The notes: generated by a model from the letters alone, not told the origin. A DNA stretch of 14,285 bases from W0P28-013 sp964570565 (GCA_964570565.1 CAZMYT010000014.1:1-14285); one strand, 5' to 3'; shown: positions 1 through 6,967, numbered from the stretch's first letter. Numbers and translations are program-made.

Positions 1-141
1 ACCTTGACCATACGAATATACCACCTATGGGGAGATCGTTGAAGAAATGCCTATGTGTGAGTGTTAAAAACGGGGTGTATTGTTTTTTTTGTCTCCGTAA
101 ACTTTCTCAGAATTGATTCAAAACAAAATTTTATGGGAGAT

Positions 142-277
142 ATTACTATTAAGATTCTTAATTACTATTCCTTTAAGATTCCGTAAGGAATCTTATTACA
201 TAAAAGATTATTATTACTTATCTATTCTTTCTATAATACATTATCTTCATTTCTTTCATTCATGTTAAGTTATTACT
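142..277 (+). repeat. Four iteron-like ATTACT words
   Basis: The hexamer ATTACT occurs at 142-147, 161-166, 213-218 and 272-277. The last two lie inside an identical ten-base word, TTATTACTTA (211-220 and 270-279). The first two are each followed by an AAGATTC word (151-157 and 175-181). The spacing is irregular (19, 52 and 59 bases), so this is not a regular iteron array, and chance contributes in such A/T-rich DNA. Confidence 0.35.
174..195. repeat. 9-bp perfect hairpin with GTAA loop
   Basis: TAAGATTCC (174-182) pairs exactly with GGAATCTTA (187-195) around the four-base loop GTAA. Read as forward RNA, the loop GUAA belongs to the stable GNRA tetraloop class. No T run follows on either side, so it is not a normal intrinsic terminator. 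Confidence 0.6.
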
Positions 278-285
278 TAAGTAAT
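272..285. repeat. 14-bp perfect palindrome
   Basis: ATTACTTAAGTAAT reads the same on both strands with no spacer. It could be a binding site for a dimeric protein, but the only evidence is the symmetry itself in A/T-rich DNA. Confidence 0.45.
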
Positions 286-288
286 CTT

Positions 289-328
289 TTAGTTTAATTA
301 TATTCTTCTTTCTATATAATTAAACTAA
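289..328. repeat. 15-bp perfect inverted repeat, 10-base loop
   Basis: Bases 289-303 (TTAGTTTAATTATAT) are the exact reverse complement of 314-328. The loop 304-313 is pure pyrimidine (TCTTCTTTCT). This is the longest perfect stem in the window. Nearly all pairs are A-T, so the stem is of modest stability, but fifteen uninterrupted pairs around a homopyrimidine loop are hard to dismiss as noise. It might act as an origin hairpin, a protein-binding site or a transcript end. No T tract follows it. Confidence 0.6.
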
Positions 329-362
329 TAATTAAAGAGTATATAATATATTAATACCTCTG

Positions 363-381
363 ATGTGCGTGCGTGCGCGCG
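363..381. repeat. Alternating purine-pyrimidine (Z-DNA-prone) tract
   Basis: Nineteen bases alternate strictly between purine and pyrimidine and are mainly GC and GT steps, with GCGT repeated in tandem. The tract stands between a very A/T-rich region and the terminator of the leftward operon. Such sequences can flip to left-handed DNA under negative supercoiling. That this happens here is inference. Confidence 0.4.
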
Positions 382-397
382 ATACAATAACCGTGCC

Positions 398-425
398 AAA
401 AAAAATAGCCCCCGTTTTGGAGGCT
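398..425 (-). terminator. Intrinsic terminator of the leftward exonuclease operon
   Basis: On the reverse strand AGCCTCC (425-419) pairs with GGGGGCT (413-407), with one G-T wobble, around a five-base AAAAC loop. After one A it runs into eight T residues (405-398). The left arm of the stem overlaps the stop codon of the exonuclease gene (424-426), so the transcript ends right at the end of the coding sequence. Confidence 0.85.
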
Positions 426-1365
426 ACCTTGCGTTGCTTCTAAGAAGCTTTTTTCTGTCGTTATGCGAAAGCAAGTTTGAACCCATTCGTGAAGGTGCGC
501 CACAGTTGTTACACCTGAATGAGTTGAACTGTCCAGCCATAGTTGTGTAGTGTCCGTTCATGGTTAAGTCAAATGAACCACAATTCGGGCAACAGTAGTC
601 TGTTGCTTCAGAGTAAATAGCCATGTTTGGATGAGACTTAATCCACGGTCTAAGCATAATGTACACCTCTTCCAGAAGATTAACATCCTCCTTGTTGTAT
701 GTAAGCATCTCGGTTAATGCAGATTCATCTCCGTTAATGCAGTTCTTCCAAAGTCCAAAGTTGGTTTCAATCTTTCCCTTGTTGCGGATAAGTTTACCGA
801 GGTAGTCTAGCCTGTTAGAAGAGAAAAGAAAGTACTTCCTGGATATTGTGAGAGTATCAACAGATTGGTAAGGGCTGGGAGGGTTTAACTTGTGGAGAAT
901 ATACCTAGTGTTAAGTTTACGAATATCAAACTTATCTCCATTGTGGGCAATGATAATATCTGCCTCATCCATTAACTTCCATATAGATTTAATAACACGG
1001 CTATCGTCATTGCTTAATGCTTCGTCTTTAGTCAAAACATCGCCCATTATTTCTGCTTCGAATAGCCACTTGGCAGACCATGATATAACGAACCAATCTT
1101 TTATGATGTTATCGTGAGATAGTCTAGGCTTAAAAAGAGTCCAAGAGAAAACTTGCATAGGAGCAGTTTCTATGTCGAAAAGAAGAATCTTTGGAAGTCT
1201 TGGTGCTTTGTTGTCGAAAGTTGTGTTAACTCCAAATTCTTTTGCTCGTCTTAAATACCTGTTTAGAGAATCCAATGAAACACTAAAATGTTCAAGTGCT
1301 TTGTCCTTTCCGTTTAACGTTACGTACTCAAACACTTCTCTTGCACGTTCTTTGTTTATTGGCAT
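424..1365 (-). CDS. DEDDy-type 3'-5' exonuclease-like protein with zinc ribbon
   Basis: This 313-residue protein carries the three motifs of the DEDD (DnaQ/RNase H-like) exonuclease fold. They are Exo I at LLFDIETAP (D64, E66), Exo II at IAHNGDKFD (D147), and Exo III at YNKED (Y223, D227), whose Tyr-x3-Asp spacing marks the DEDDy subclass. These acidic residues bind two metal ions that hydrolyse nucleotides from a 3' end. Residues 1-45 look like a small helical, helix-turn-helix-like segment. Residues 257-290 form a zinc ribbon with CPNC (259-262) and CNNC (285-288), a likely nucleic-acid contact. No polymerase domain is present, so this is a stand-alone nuclease, perhaps for replication, recombination or host DNA turnover. 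The start ATG directly abuts the stop of the upstream gene (TAG-ATG), which suggests coupled translation. DNA or RNA as substrate cannot be decided from sequence. Confidence 0.85.
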   Translation of the reverse strand: MPINKERAREVFEYVTLNGKDKALEHFSVSLDSLNRYLRRAKEFGVNTTFDNKAPRLPKILLFDIETAPMQVFSWTLFKPRLSHDNIIKDWFVISWSAKWLFEAEIMGDVLTKDEALSNDDSRVIKSIWKLMDEADIIIAHNGDKFDIRKLNTRYILHKLNPPSPYQSVDTLTISRKYFLFSSNRLDYLGKLIRNKGKIETNFGLWKNCINGDESALTEMLTYNKEDVNLLEEVYIMLRPWIKSHPNMAIYSEATDYCCPNCGSFDLTMNGHYTTMAGQFNSFRCNNCGAPSRMGSNLLSHNDRKKLLRSNAR

Positions 1366-1674
1366 CTATTTAGATTTTGGTTTAACATCTTCCTCCGTGA
1401 TTGGTTTATCGTCACGTAGGTATATTTGCATGGCTCTACGCTCAAGGTGTTCTCCTGAGTAACCCTCCCGTGCAACCTTCTCCATGATAGGCTCGAACTC
1501 CTCCTGAAAACGTTTAATCATCCTGTCACGTACAAATTTAAGCCTAAGCTCAAACCAGTTACGCTTGTCATGGCCTCTTAGCCAGTAGTTCTGAAATGAT
1601 TTATTCAGTAACCTAATAGACAATTCCTCATCTGGGTTTGTCCGTATAAACTTAACAAATTCTCGTGCATCCAT
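1366..1674 (-). CDS. Unknown 102-residue protein, first gene of the leftward operon
   Basis: I do not recognise this family. The protein is strongly charged, rich in Arg, Lys and Glu, and probably mostly helical. It has an aromatic and basic central part (FQNYWLRGHDKRNWFELRLK, about residues 27-46) and a Lys-rich end. No signal peptide, membrane segment or cysteine motif is visible. Its stop codon is immediately followed by the ATG of the exonuclease gene, so the two are almost certainly one operon, and a nucleic-acid or exonuclease partner role is possible. The ATG at 1674 is the first in frame after the divergent promoter region. Confidence 0.7.
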   Translation of the reverse strand: MDAREFVKFIRTNPDEELSIRLLNKSFQNYWLRGHDKRNWFELRLKFVRDRMIKRFQEEFEPIMEKVAREGYSGEHLERRAMQIYLRDDKPITEEDVKPKSK

Positions 1675-1692
1675 AGTTGTTTAAAGTTTAAG

Positions 1693-1700
1693 TAAAGATA
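1693..1700 (-). promoter_or_regulatory. Possible promoter of the leftward operon
   Basis: On the reverse strand TATCTTTA (1700 to 1693) matches the Bacteroidetes -7 element TAnnTTTG except for the last base. A TTG (1723 to 1721) lies 20 bases upstream as a possible -33 element. The box ends 18 bases before the ATG at 1674, the same distance as on the forward side of this divergent region. The mismatch makes the call tentative. Confidence 0.35.
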
Positions 1701-1776
1701 CATTAAAAATCAGCCAATTACAATATGTGTTGATAACTATTAAATTGAGGCATAAATAGTTGAACTAAAAATGTGT

Positions 1777-1784
1777 TATATTTG
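1777..1784 (+). promoter_or_regulatory. Bacteroidetes-type promoter, TATATTTG box (P1)
   Basis: TATATTTG fits TAnnTTTG exactly and is followed by T, as at the three other boxes of the window. It lies 18 bases before the ATG at 1803 and would start the terminase transcript. No clear -33 element stands at the usual distance; TTG at 1745-1747 is too far (29 bases) and TTG at 1760-1762 too near (14 bases). Confidence 0.75.
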
Positions 1785-1802
1785 TAGTATATTCTAATAA
1801 AA

Positions 1803-2459
1803 ATGGATAAATTCAAGTACGTTTCCACCATGCTGTTCAACCCGAACGACGAGAACTTGGTGGATAAACTTTCCGTATACACAGAGTTCAACCAGGAAGA
1901 GTCAGACTACGGTGTGGAAAAGTTGAAATTATTTAGATATATCGTGGTGATGTACGACATGAACTCACCGTTAAGGCTAGAGTACCCTGATGCTTGGGAA
2001 AGAAAAAAGGTAGCGGCTTTACACGTTGGATTTAAGGTGGATAAAAAAGGAATGTTTGACAAGAGCGTAGAAACAGCATTGATTGGGGAAAATAACTACG
2101 TTAATTTAGCCATGACAAAGTATGTTATGCTACACGGTATTCCTGAGTACTCAGCATTAGTAGCATACCAAACAGGACTTGGATTTGAGGTACTTAAAAC
2201 GTTGAGGGGAACTATCAACCCAACAATCACAAAGAACATTGAATTTCTCCGTATAAAAATCAAAGAGTTAACTGAAATACTCTACGGTGGAGGAGAAACT
2301 TTGAATGCTCGTAGGGCTTTGTATGCTGGAATTGAAAAGGACAGATTCCCGCTACCTGATGATGTGATTAAAAGATTAAACCAAGGAGATAACCTAGAGG
2401 ATTACAACCCTTACGGGGAGTACAAGGTTGATAAGTTAAAGTTTGTAGGAGATGAGTAA
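1803..2459 (+). CDS. Unknown protein, possible small terminase subunit
   Basis: This 218-residue protein is not recognisable by motif. It sits directly upstream of the large terminase gene and overlaps it by eight bases (ATGAGTAA), so the two are translationally linked. Small terminase subunits, which recognise phage DNA and assemble as rings, are often encoded in this position. The size and the apparently helical middle (about residues 100-180, with an ITKNIEFLRIKIKELTEIL amphipathic stretch) would be compatible. No clear DNA-binding helix-turn-helix is visible at the N-terminus. The C-terminus is acidic and Tyr/Lys-rich. The small-terminase assignment is therefore an inference from position only; it could be another packaging or regulatory protein. 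Confidence 0.75.
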   Translation: MDKFKYVSTMLFNPNDENLVDKLSVYTEFNQEESDYGVEKLKLFRYIVVMYDMNSPLRLEYPDAWERKKVAALHVGFKVDKKGMFDKSVETALIGENNYVNLAMTKYVMLHGIPEYSALVAYQTGLGFEVLKTLRGTINPTITKNIEFLRIKIKELTEILYGGGETLNARRALYAGIEKDRFPLPDDVIKRLNQGDNLEDYNPYGEYKVDKLKFVGDE

Positions 2460-4752
2460 GAAGGCAGAGTACCATTACGAGCCAGCAGATGAATCGTTCT
2501 TGGTGAATGATGACCCTTCGCTTACTCCAATTCGGATAAGTTTACCTAGTCCGCCACCGCTCCACTTTATTGATGGGTACGGATTACCACCAAGGGAGCA
2601 ACGGTTTAAGCGACAGCAAGTACCCAAGAAGTTGCAATCTTTGTACCAAGACGTGAAGGAGGGTTTAGAGAACTTCGCAACAGGGAGGTCGTCCTACAAG
2701 GTAACTCTATACAAAGTTCAAGTAGCATTCTGGAATAGGCTAAAGAACGCACAGGAAGTTTATAAGGATGAGATTGAATGGCTTAAAAAGATATGGTGGC
2801 ATAGGGTACACGGATACTGGTTCTTTAACAATGGAAAGCCAACATACATATGTGGATGGCATTTCATGTATGTTAACTTTTGGCAGTACACTGAAACGAA
2901 GAAGAGTGGAGATAAATTTCCAGAGTATAGGGATAGGGATAGACGTTGGTTCTTGTTTAACTGGTACGCATACACATGTACTGAAACTTTTAAAGAAATA
3001 GATAGAGACGGGAAAGCTATAAAAAAAGGCGATATATATGAAATGCAAGATATTGGTAGAAGGTTAAGTTATGGGACAGGAAATACCAAGCAGCGAAGAG
3101 CAGGAGAAACACACAAATCTCTATGTATAGGTCATGAAATGATGACAATAAATGAAGGAGGAACGGCTGGTATAATTTCGTATAATAATAAAAACTCTGA
3201 ACAACATTTTAGAGAGAAATTAGTTCCAGCATGGCAACGTTTCCCAATGTTTTTTATGCCTTATTATGATGGTAGTTACGCACCATCAAATAATGTAAGA
3301 TATAGAGTTCCAGGAACAGAAGTTGGCAATGTAGGGGTTAACTCTGTAATGAACTATGCAGAATCTGGTGACGGAAAATCTTATGATGGAAGTAGGTTGA
3401 TATTTATATTGACAGACGAAGAGGGCAAGACTACGGAATACTCGGTTTCTGCTAGGTGGGATGTATTGAAAGAGTGTTTATCTACTGGTAACGGTATGCA
3501 AATACACGGATTATCCATACACCCTTCAACGGTAGAGGACATAAATGGAGATGGAGCAAAATCATATAAAGAACTTGCCAACCAAAGTAATTTCTACATC
3601 AGGAACGAGGCAACAGGAAGAACCACAAGTGGTCTTTTCTGGCAATTCTACCCAGCGTATGATGGACTTGAAGGTTTTGTGGATAGTTATGGATACTCTG
3701 TGATAGGAGACCTTAAACCGTGGCAAAAAGAGGAAGGATTTAGAATTGGGGCAGATGTTTACTTGAAGAAGGAAAGACAACAACTACTAGCGAGTGGAAG
3801 ACCAGAGGATATAGATAGATACAGGTCTTTGTGCAGAAAGTTTCCAATCCAGTACGCAGATAGTTGGATTGGGGATTATGGAGGAATAGGTTGGGATGTT
3901 TTAAAGATAGATGCAGCACTAAGCGAACTTGACCGTAACAGAGATAGACTTCCACGCAGAGGAAACTTTATAGGAAACCCAGAGGAAGGAGTAAGATTTG
4001 AGGATGACCCAGAAGGAAGATGGTACTTATCTCAAACACTATCACCTAAGGATGCCAACAGAAAGCAGAGAAAAAGTATTGTGGATATGGTTACAGGAAA
4101 CTACAAGTTAGTTTACGAACCAGAGAATAAGCTTAAGTATACCGCAGGGGCAGACCCGTATAAGTACGCCAAGAAATCACAGATGAAAACTACCAAGATG
4201 AGTGGTTACTCTCAGGGAGGTGGATGCGTATTTTGGCATAGGGACACAAGGATAGACCCAGATAGTAAGTTGATAGAAAACTGGGAGTCAAACAGGTTTG
4301 TTTGCACTTATCTTTACAGACCATTAGACCCAGATGAGTACGGGGAGGACATGATAAAGATGTGCGTGTACTTTGGGGCTATGATGTACCCAGAAACAAA
4401 CGTAGACTCGTTATGGAGATATTTTGAGAAAAGAGGATTTGATGGTTACTTGAAGTACGACGTGGATGATAAGGGAAGGTTTAAGGATAGACCAGGTATT
4501 TATTCCATGGAATCAAACAAGCAGGATATGTTTGGTTTAATGCAGAAGCATATTAATGACCATGTTTTAAGAGAGAGACATCCAGACCTACTAACTCAAA
4601 TGAAGGACATTGCAGCCATAGATGATATGACAAACTTTGACCTTTTAACTGCCGCTTTACTCGCATTATGGGGAAGTGGGCAGAGGGTTAATGACTTACT
4701 GGATGAGTTTGATGATGGGATAGATTTGGGGGTGATGACGGATATATTTTAA
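2452..4752 (+). CDS. terL: Terminase large subunit (packaging ATPase and nuclease)
   Basis: This 766-residue protein is the motor that drives DNA into the prohead and cuts it. The ATPase half has a deviant Walker A at KQRRAGETHKS (213-223, Lys222 and Ser223) and a Walker B, LIFILTDEE (316-324), with D322 followed by the likely catalytic E323. The RNase H-like nuclease half has AGADPY (D568), YPETN (E648) and NFDLLTAALLAL (D730), the usual three acidic positions. The roughly 200 residues before Walker A are longer than in T4 gp17-like enzymes and rich in Trp and Tyr (WWHRVHGYWFF region). Large terminases of about 750 residues are familiar in Bacteroidetes phages. The ATG overlaps the end of the preceding gene. 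The coding DNA of the ATPase core (about 2960-3420) is visibly richer in A/T than either side. Confidence 0.93.
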   Translation: MSKKAEYHYEPADESFLVNDDPSLTPIRISLPSPPPLHFIDGYGLPPREQRFKRQQVPKKLQSLYQDVKEGLENFATGRSSYKVTLYKVQVAFWNRLKNAQEVYKDEIEWLKKIWWHRVHGYWFFNNGKPTYICGWHFMYVNFWQYTETKKSGDKFPEYRDRDRRWFLFNWYAYTCTETFKEIDRDGKAIKKGDIYEMQDIGRRLSYGTGNTKQRRAGETHKSLCIGHEMMTINEGGTAGIISYNNKNSEQHFREKLVPAWQRFPMFFMPYYDGSYAPSNNVRYRVPGTEVGNVGVNSVMNYAESGDGKSYDGSRLIFILTDEEGKTTEYSVSARWDVLKECLSTGNGMQIHGLSIHPSTVEDINGDGAKSYKELANQSNFYIRNEATGRTTSGLFWQFYPAYDGLEGFVDSYGYSVIGDLKPWQKEEGFRIGADVYLKKERQQLLASGRPEDIDRYRSLCRKFPIQYADSWIGDYGGIGWDVLKIDAALSELDRNRDRLPRRGNFIGNPEEGVRFEDDPEGRWYLSQTLSPKDANRKQRKSIVDMVTGNYKLVYEPENKLKYTAGADPYKYAKKSQMKTTKMSGYSQGGGCVFWHRDTRIDPDSKLIENWESNRFVCTYLYRPLDPDEYGEDMIKMCVYFGAMMYPETNVDSLWRYFEKRGFDGYLKYDVDDKGRFKDRPGIYSMESNKQDMFGLMQKHINDHVLRERHPDLLTQMKDIAAIDDMTNFDLLTAALLALWGSGQRVNDLLDEFDDGIDLGVMTDIF

Positions 4753-4757
4753 TTCAC

Positions 4758-4765
4758 TATATTTG
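4758..4765 (+). promoter_or_regulatory. Bacteroidetes-type promoter, TATATTTG box (P2)
   Basis: The box begins six bases after the terminase stop codon and ends 15 bases before the portal ATG at 4781. Transcription from it would leave a leader of only about ten bases, so the portal transcript would be nearly leaderless. No convincing -33 element is present at the normal distance (TTTG at 4725-4728 is 29 bases away). Confidence 0.7.
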
Positions 4766-4780
4766 TGCAAAATTGGGTAG

Positions 4781-6967
4781 ATGTTAGAGGCTAAAACAAT
4801 ACAACAGTACACAAACTCCAACTACCAAGAGAAGTATCCATTCCCGCAGGGTGTCGAGGTGTGGAATGAGGAGTTTGCCAAACAGTACGTAGAGGCTGTT
4901 TGGGCTAAATTTACAAATAACGGATGCTATACATCTCCGCAGCTATGGAATGATTGGTCTATGAACCGACTGTACGGAGCAGGTAAGCAGCCAGAGGACA
5001 TCTACTACTCTTGGCTTAAAGGCAGCAAGAAGTACCCAGCAGAGATAAGCAACTCTGTAACCATGTACGATGGTGATTGGACTAACTACGCCAAGAAAAC
5101 AAGAAAGGCTTGGAACAACGTAGACTTCACTGTACACTCATTTATCCCGAAGATAAAGGGCGCAATTAAAGGTCTTTTGGCTGATGTGGATTATATCGTA
5201 AAAGCACAAGCCGTTGACCCATTTTCAAAGGACGAGGAGGAGAATAACAAGTGGAAAAGTTACGTTTACTCCACATGGCAAGGATATTTACTGGAACAAG
5301 CAGCAAAGTTTAATGTTCCGCTTGAGGACATGCAGTTTCTTCCAGACTCATTAGAGGAACTAGAACTGCACGCATCAGCAGAAGGATTCAAGGTAAACTG
5401 GGCTATTGTGATGGATAAATTACTAAGGTTTACGTTTGACATATCTGACTATGAAGAGGAGAAAGAGATGTGGATTGATGACCTCCTAGATAACGGAATG
5501 TGTGGCTCTCACGATTACATAGATAAAGACACCCATTTGGTAAAGCATGGATACGTAGACCCCAAAGTATGCGTAGTGCAGTACTCCCAAAGGCAAGATT
5601 TTAGCGATAGCCAATACGCAGGACACGTAGAGATGATCCCCTTCTCAATTATTCGTTCATGTATTCCAGAGGAAAAGCATGAGAAGTTGAATGGAGCAAT
5701 GAAAGCGTACGCAGGAATATACGGAAATGCTCCAGAGAGCGAGTGGGATAACATGAGCGTAGTGGATGAGGAAGAAACGTGGAAGATAGGCATGAGTAAA
5801 GCACTTGTGTTTAACTGTTCATGGATAGCCGATGAGTACGAGTTCTACAAAGAGTACACCACTAAGTTCGGAACAAAACGAAGTAAGAGAATAACCCAAG
5901 ACGAGTATAGAAAAACCAACCCAGAGAACGCAAGGAAGTATCCTAAGAGAAGACTTTTCCATGCTAAGTGGGTGGTTGGAACAGACTTGATATACGACTT
6001 TGGGATGGTCTATAACCAGCCTAAGTCTAAGTATGGAAGGGAAGTTAGGTTGGACTACCACTTCTACGCTTTACCATACAAGGCGTTAGTTCCTACGTTA
6101 AAACCATTAGCGGATGATTTCCAAAAAGCATGGTTAACATACCAGAATGGATTAGCCACAGGGTTTAAGGATGGAATGGCGTTAAACGTTCACATGCTTA
6201 AGAATGTTTCTTTGAATGGACAGGCAGCCAAGGTTGAAGACGTGGTGGAGTTTTTAAAGGAAACAGGAGTTCTTCCTTACTCATACTCATTCACAGGACA
6301 GTACAAAGGCGGAGCAGCAAGCCCTTTAACTCCATTTCAAGGGATGGCGGCAAGTGTAATCCAAAACGCTTTAATGAGAATGGATTTCATTTACCGACAA
6401 GTGGCAGAGGTTACAGGGATTAACCCGTTGAGCATGGGTAGCAACCCTACAAGTTCGACTCAGGTNNNNNNNNNNNNNNNNNNNNNNNNNNNNNNNNNNN
6501 NNNNNNNNNNNNNNNNNNNNNNNNNNNNNNNNNNNNNNNNNNNNNNNNNNNNNNNNNNNNNNNNNCTAAATGCAAAGCCGAATAGAGACCATGTATTCAA
6601 CATGCTTGACTCAATTAAACAGGCATTTGCAAGGCAGGAAATATCCGTTGACGACTACATGTTTGTGTTAGAGCAAACAATAGCAGGAGTTGATATTGGA
6701 AGAATAAGGCAGTACATTTCGTTTAAGGCTAAGAAAACCCAACAGAGATTACAGCAGGAAGCCATGCAGAGGATTGACCAGCAGAACGCAGGGTTGGCTC
6801 AAATACAGCAGCAGAAATCAGAAATGGATATGCGGCAAACCATGGCGAAGATAGAAGGGAAATTAGCCGAAGTGGATAGAATTTACAAGGGAGAAATCGA
6901 AAAGAAATTTATAGAGGTAGAAGGAAGGCTTAAGGAAGTTATTCAAAAAGAAATGATGAACCGATGA
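4781..6967 (+). CDS. Portal protein (interrupted by an assembly gap)
   Basis: The reading frame covers 728 codons, including 34 masked by N. The product is called a portal, the dodecameric ring at the capsid vertex through which DNA enters and leaves. The reasons are its place directly after the large terminase, its size, and its architecture. A long mixed N-terminal part (Trp/Tyr-rich) is followed by a helical stretch with VAEVTGINPLSMG at about 540-553, resembling the region in many portals where a Thr-Gly-x-Asn/Ser-Pro loop follows a long helix. The C-terminus is a Gln/Lys/Glu-rich coiled coil (about 650-728). The frame is the same on both sides of the gap, but the gap length may be a placeholder, so the true length is unknown. 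The last four bases (ATGA) overlap the next gene. Confidence 0.85.
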   Translation: MLEAKTIQQYTNSNYQEKYPFPQGVEVWNEEFAKQYVEAVWAKFTNNGCYTSPQLWNDWSMNRLYGAGKQPEDIYYSWLKGSKKYPAEISNSVTMYDGDWTNYAKKTRKAWNNVDFTVHSFIPKIKGAIKGLLADVDYIVKAQAVDPFSKDEEENNKWKSYVYSTWQGYLLEQAAKFNVPLEDMQFLPDSLEELELHASAEGFKVNWAIVMDKLLRFTFDISDYEEEKEMWIDDLLDNGMCGSHDYIDKDTHLVKHGYVDPKVCVVQYSQRQDFSDSQYAGHVEMIPFSIIRSCIPEEKHEKLNGAMKAYAGIYGNAPESEWDNMSVVDEEETWKIGMSKALVFNCSWIADEYEFYKEYTTKFGTKRSKRITQDEYRKTNPENARKYPKRRLFHAKWVVGTDLIYDFGMVYNQPKSKYGREVRLDYHFYALPYKALVPTLKPLADDFQKAWLTYQNGLATGFKDGMALNVHMLKNVSLNGQAAKVEDVVEFLKETGVLPYSYSFTGQYKGGAASPLTPFQGMAASVIQNALMRMDFIYRQVAEVTGINPLSMGSNPTSSTQXXXXXXXXXXXXXXXXXXXXXXXXXXXXXXXXXXLNAKPNRDHVFNMLDSIKQAFARQEISVDDYMFVLEQTIAGVDIGRIRQYISFKAKKTQQRLQQEAMQRIDQQNAGLAQIQQQKSEMDMRQTMAKIEGKLAEVDRIYKGEIEKKFIEVEGRLKEVIQKEMMNR
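6466..6565. other. Assembly gap, exactly 100 N
   Basis: One hundred N lie inside the portal gene after codon 561 (Gln). Round gaps of 100 are a common placeholder for unknown length in scaffolded assemblies, so real sequence of any size could be missing here, including a repeat or an inserted element. Confidence 0.95.

Larger units (their letters stand above)
1..397. other. Non-coding, A/T-rich intergenic region
   Basis: No convincing gene was found here on either strand. The first 67 bases contain short frames that might be the tail of a forward gene from outside the window, but stops occur in all three forward frames by position 113. A run of eight T lies at 83-90 and could be the end of an upstream terminator, although the stem before it is weak. 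From about 115 to 360 the sequence is extremely A/T-rich and holds several inverted repeats and repeated short words, which are listed separately. This is the only gene-free stretch longer than 300 bases in the window. A role as a replication origin or regulatory region is inference. Confidence 0.75.

Noticed and set aside
9..20. Reverse-strand TATATTCG next to an ATG
   Set aside because: The box resembles the promoter word, but it is one base from the ATG, leaving no room for a transcription start, and the third T is replaced by C.
69..96. Forward terminator at the T8 run (83-90)
   Set aside because: The only stems available are a weak A/T pairing before the T run or a wobble pairing that includes the T run in its loop. 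Neither forms a proper terminator.
3..113. Possible end of a forward gene at the left edge
   Set aside because: One frame is open to a stop at 111-113, but its residues (Cys/Phe-rich, read through the T8 run) look non-coding. Another frame ends at 65-67 but has a stop at 5-7, so neither can be supported.
365..550. Forward open frame of 61 codons
   Set aside because: It lies across the terminator and antisense to the well-supported exonuclease gene and has no promoter or family signal.
1172..1462. Forward open frame of 96 codons
   Set aside because: It is antisense to the exonuclease and 102-residue genes, whose motifs and junction make the reverse strand the coding one.
2740..3048. Reverse open frames within the terminase gene
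   Set aside because: They are complementary shadows of a gene with clear ATPase and nuclease motifs.
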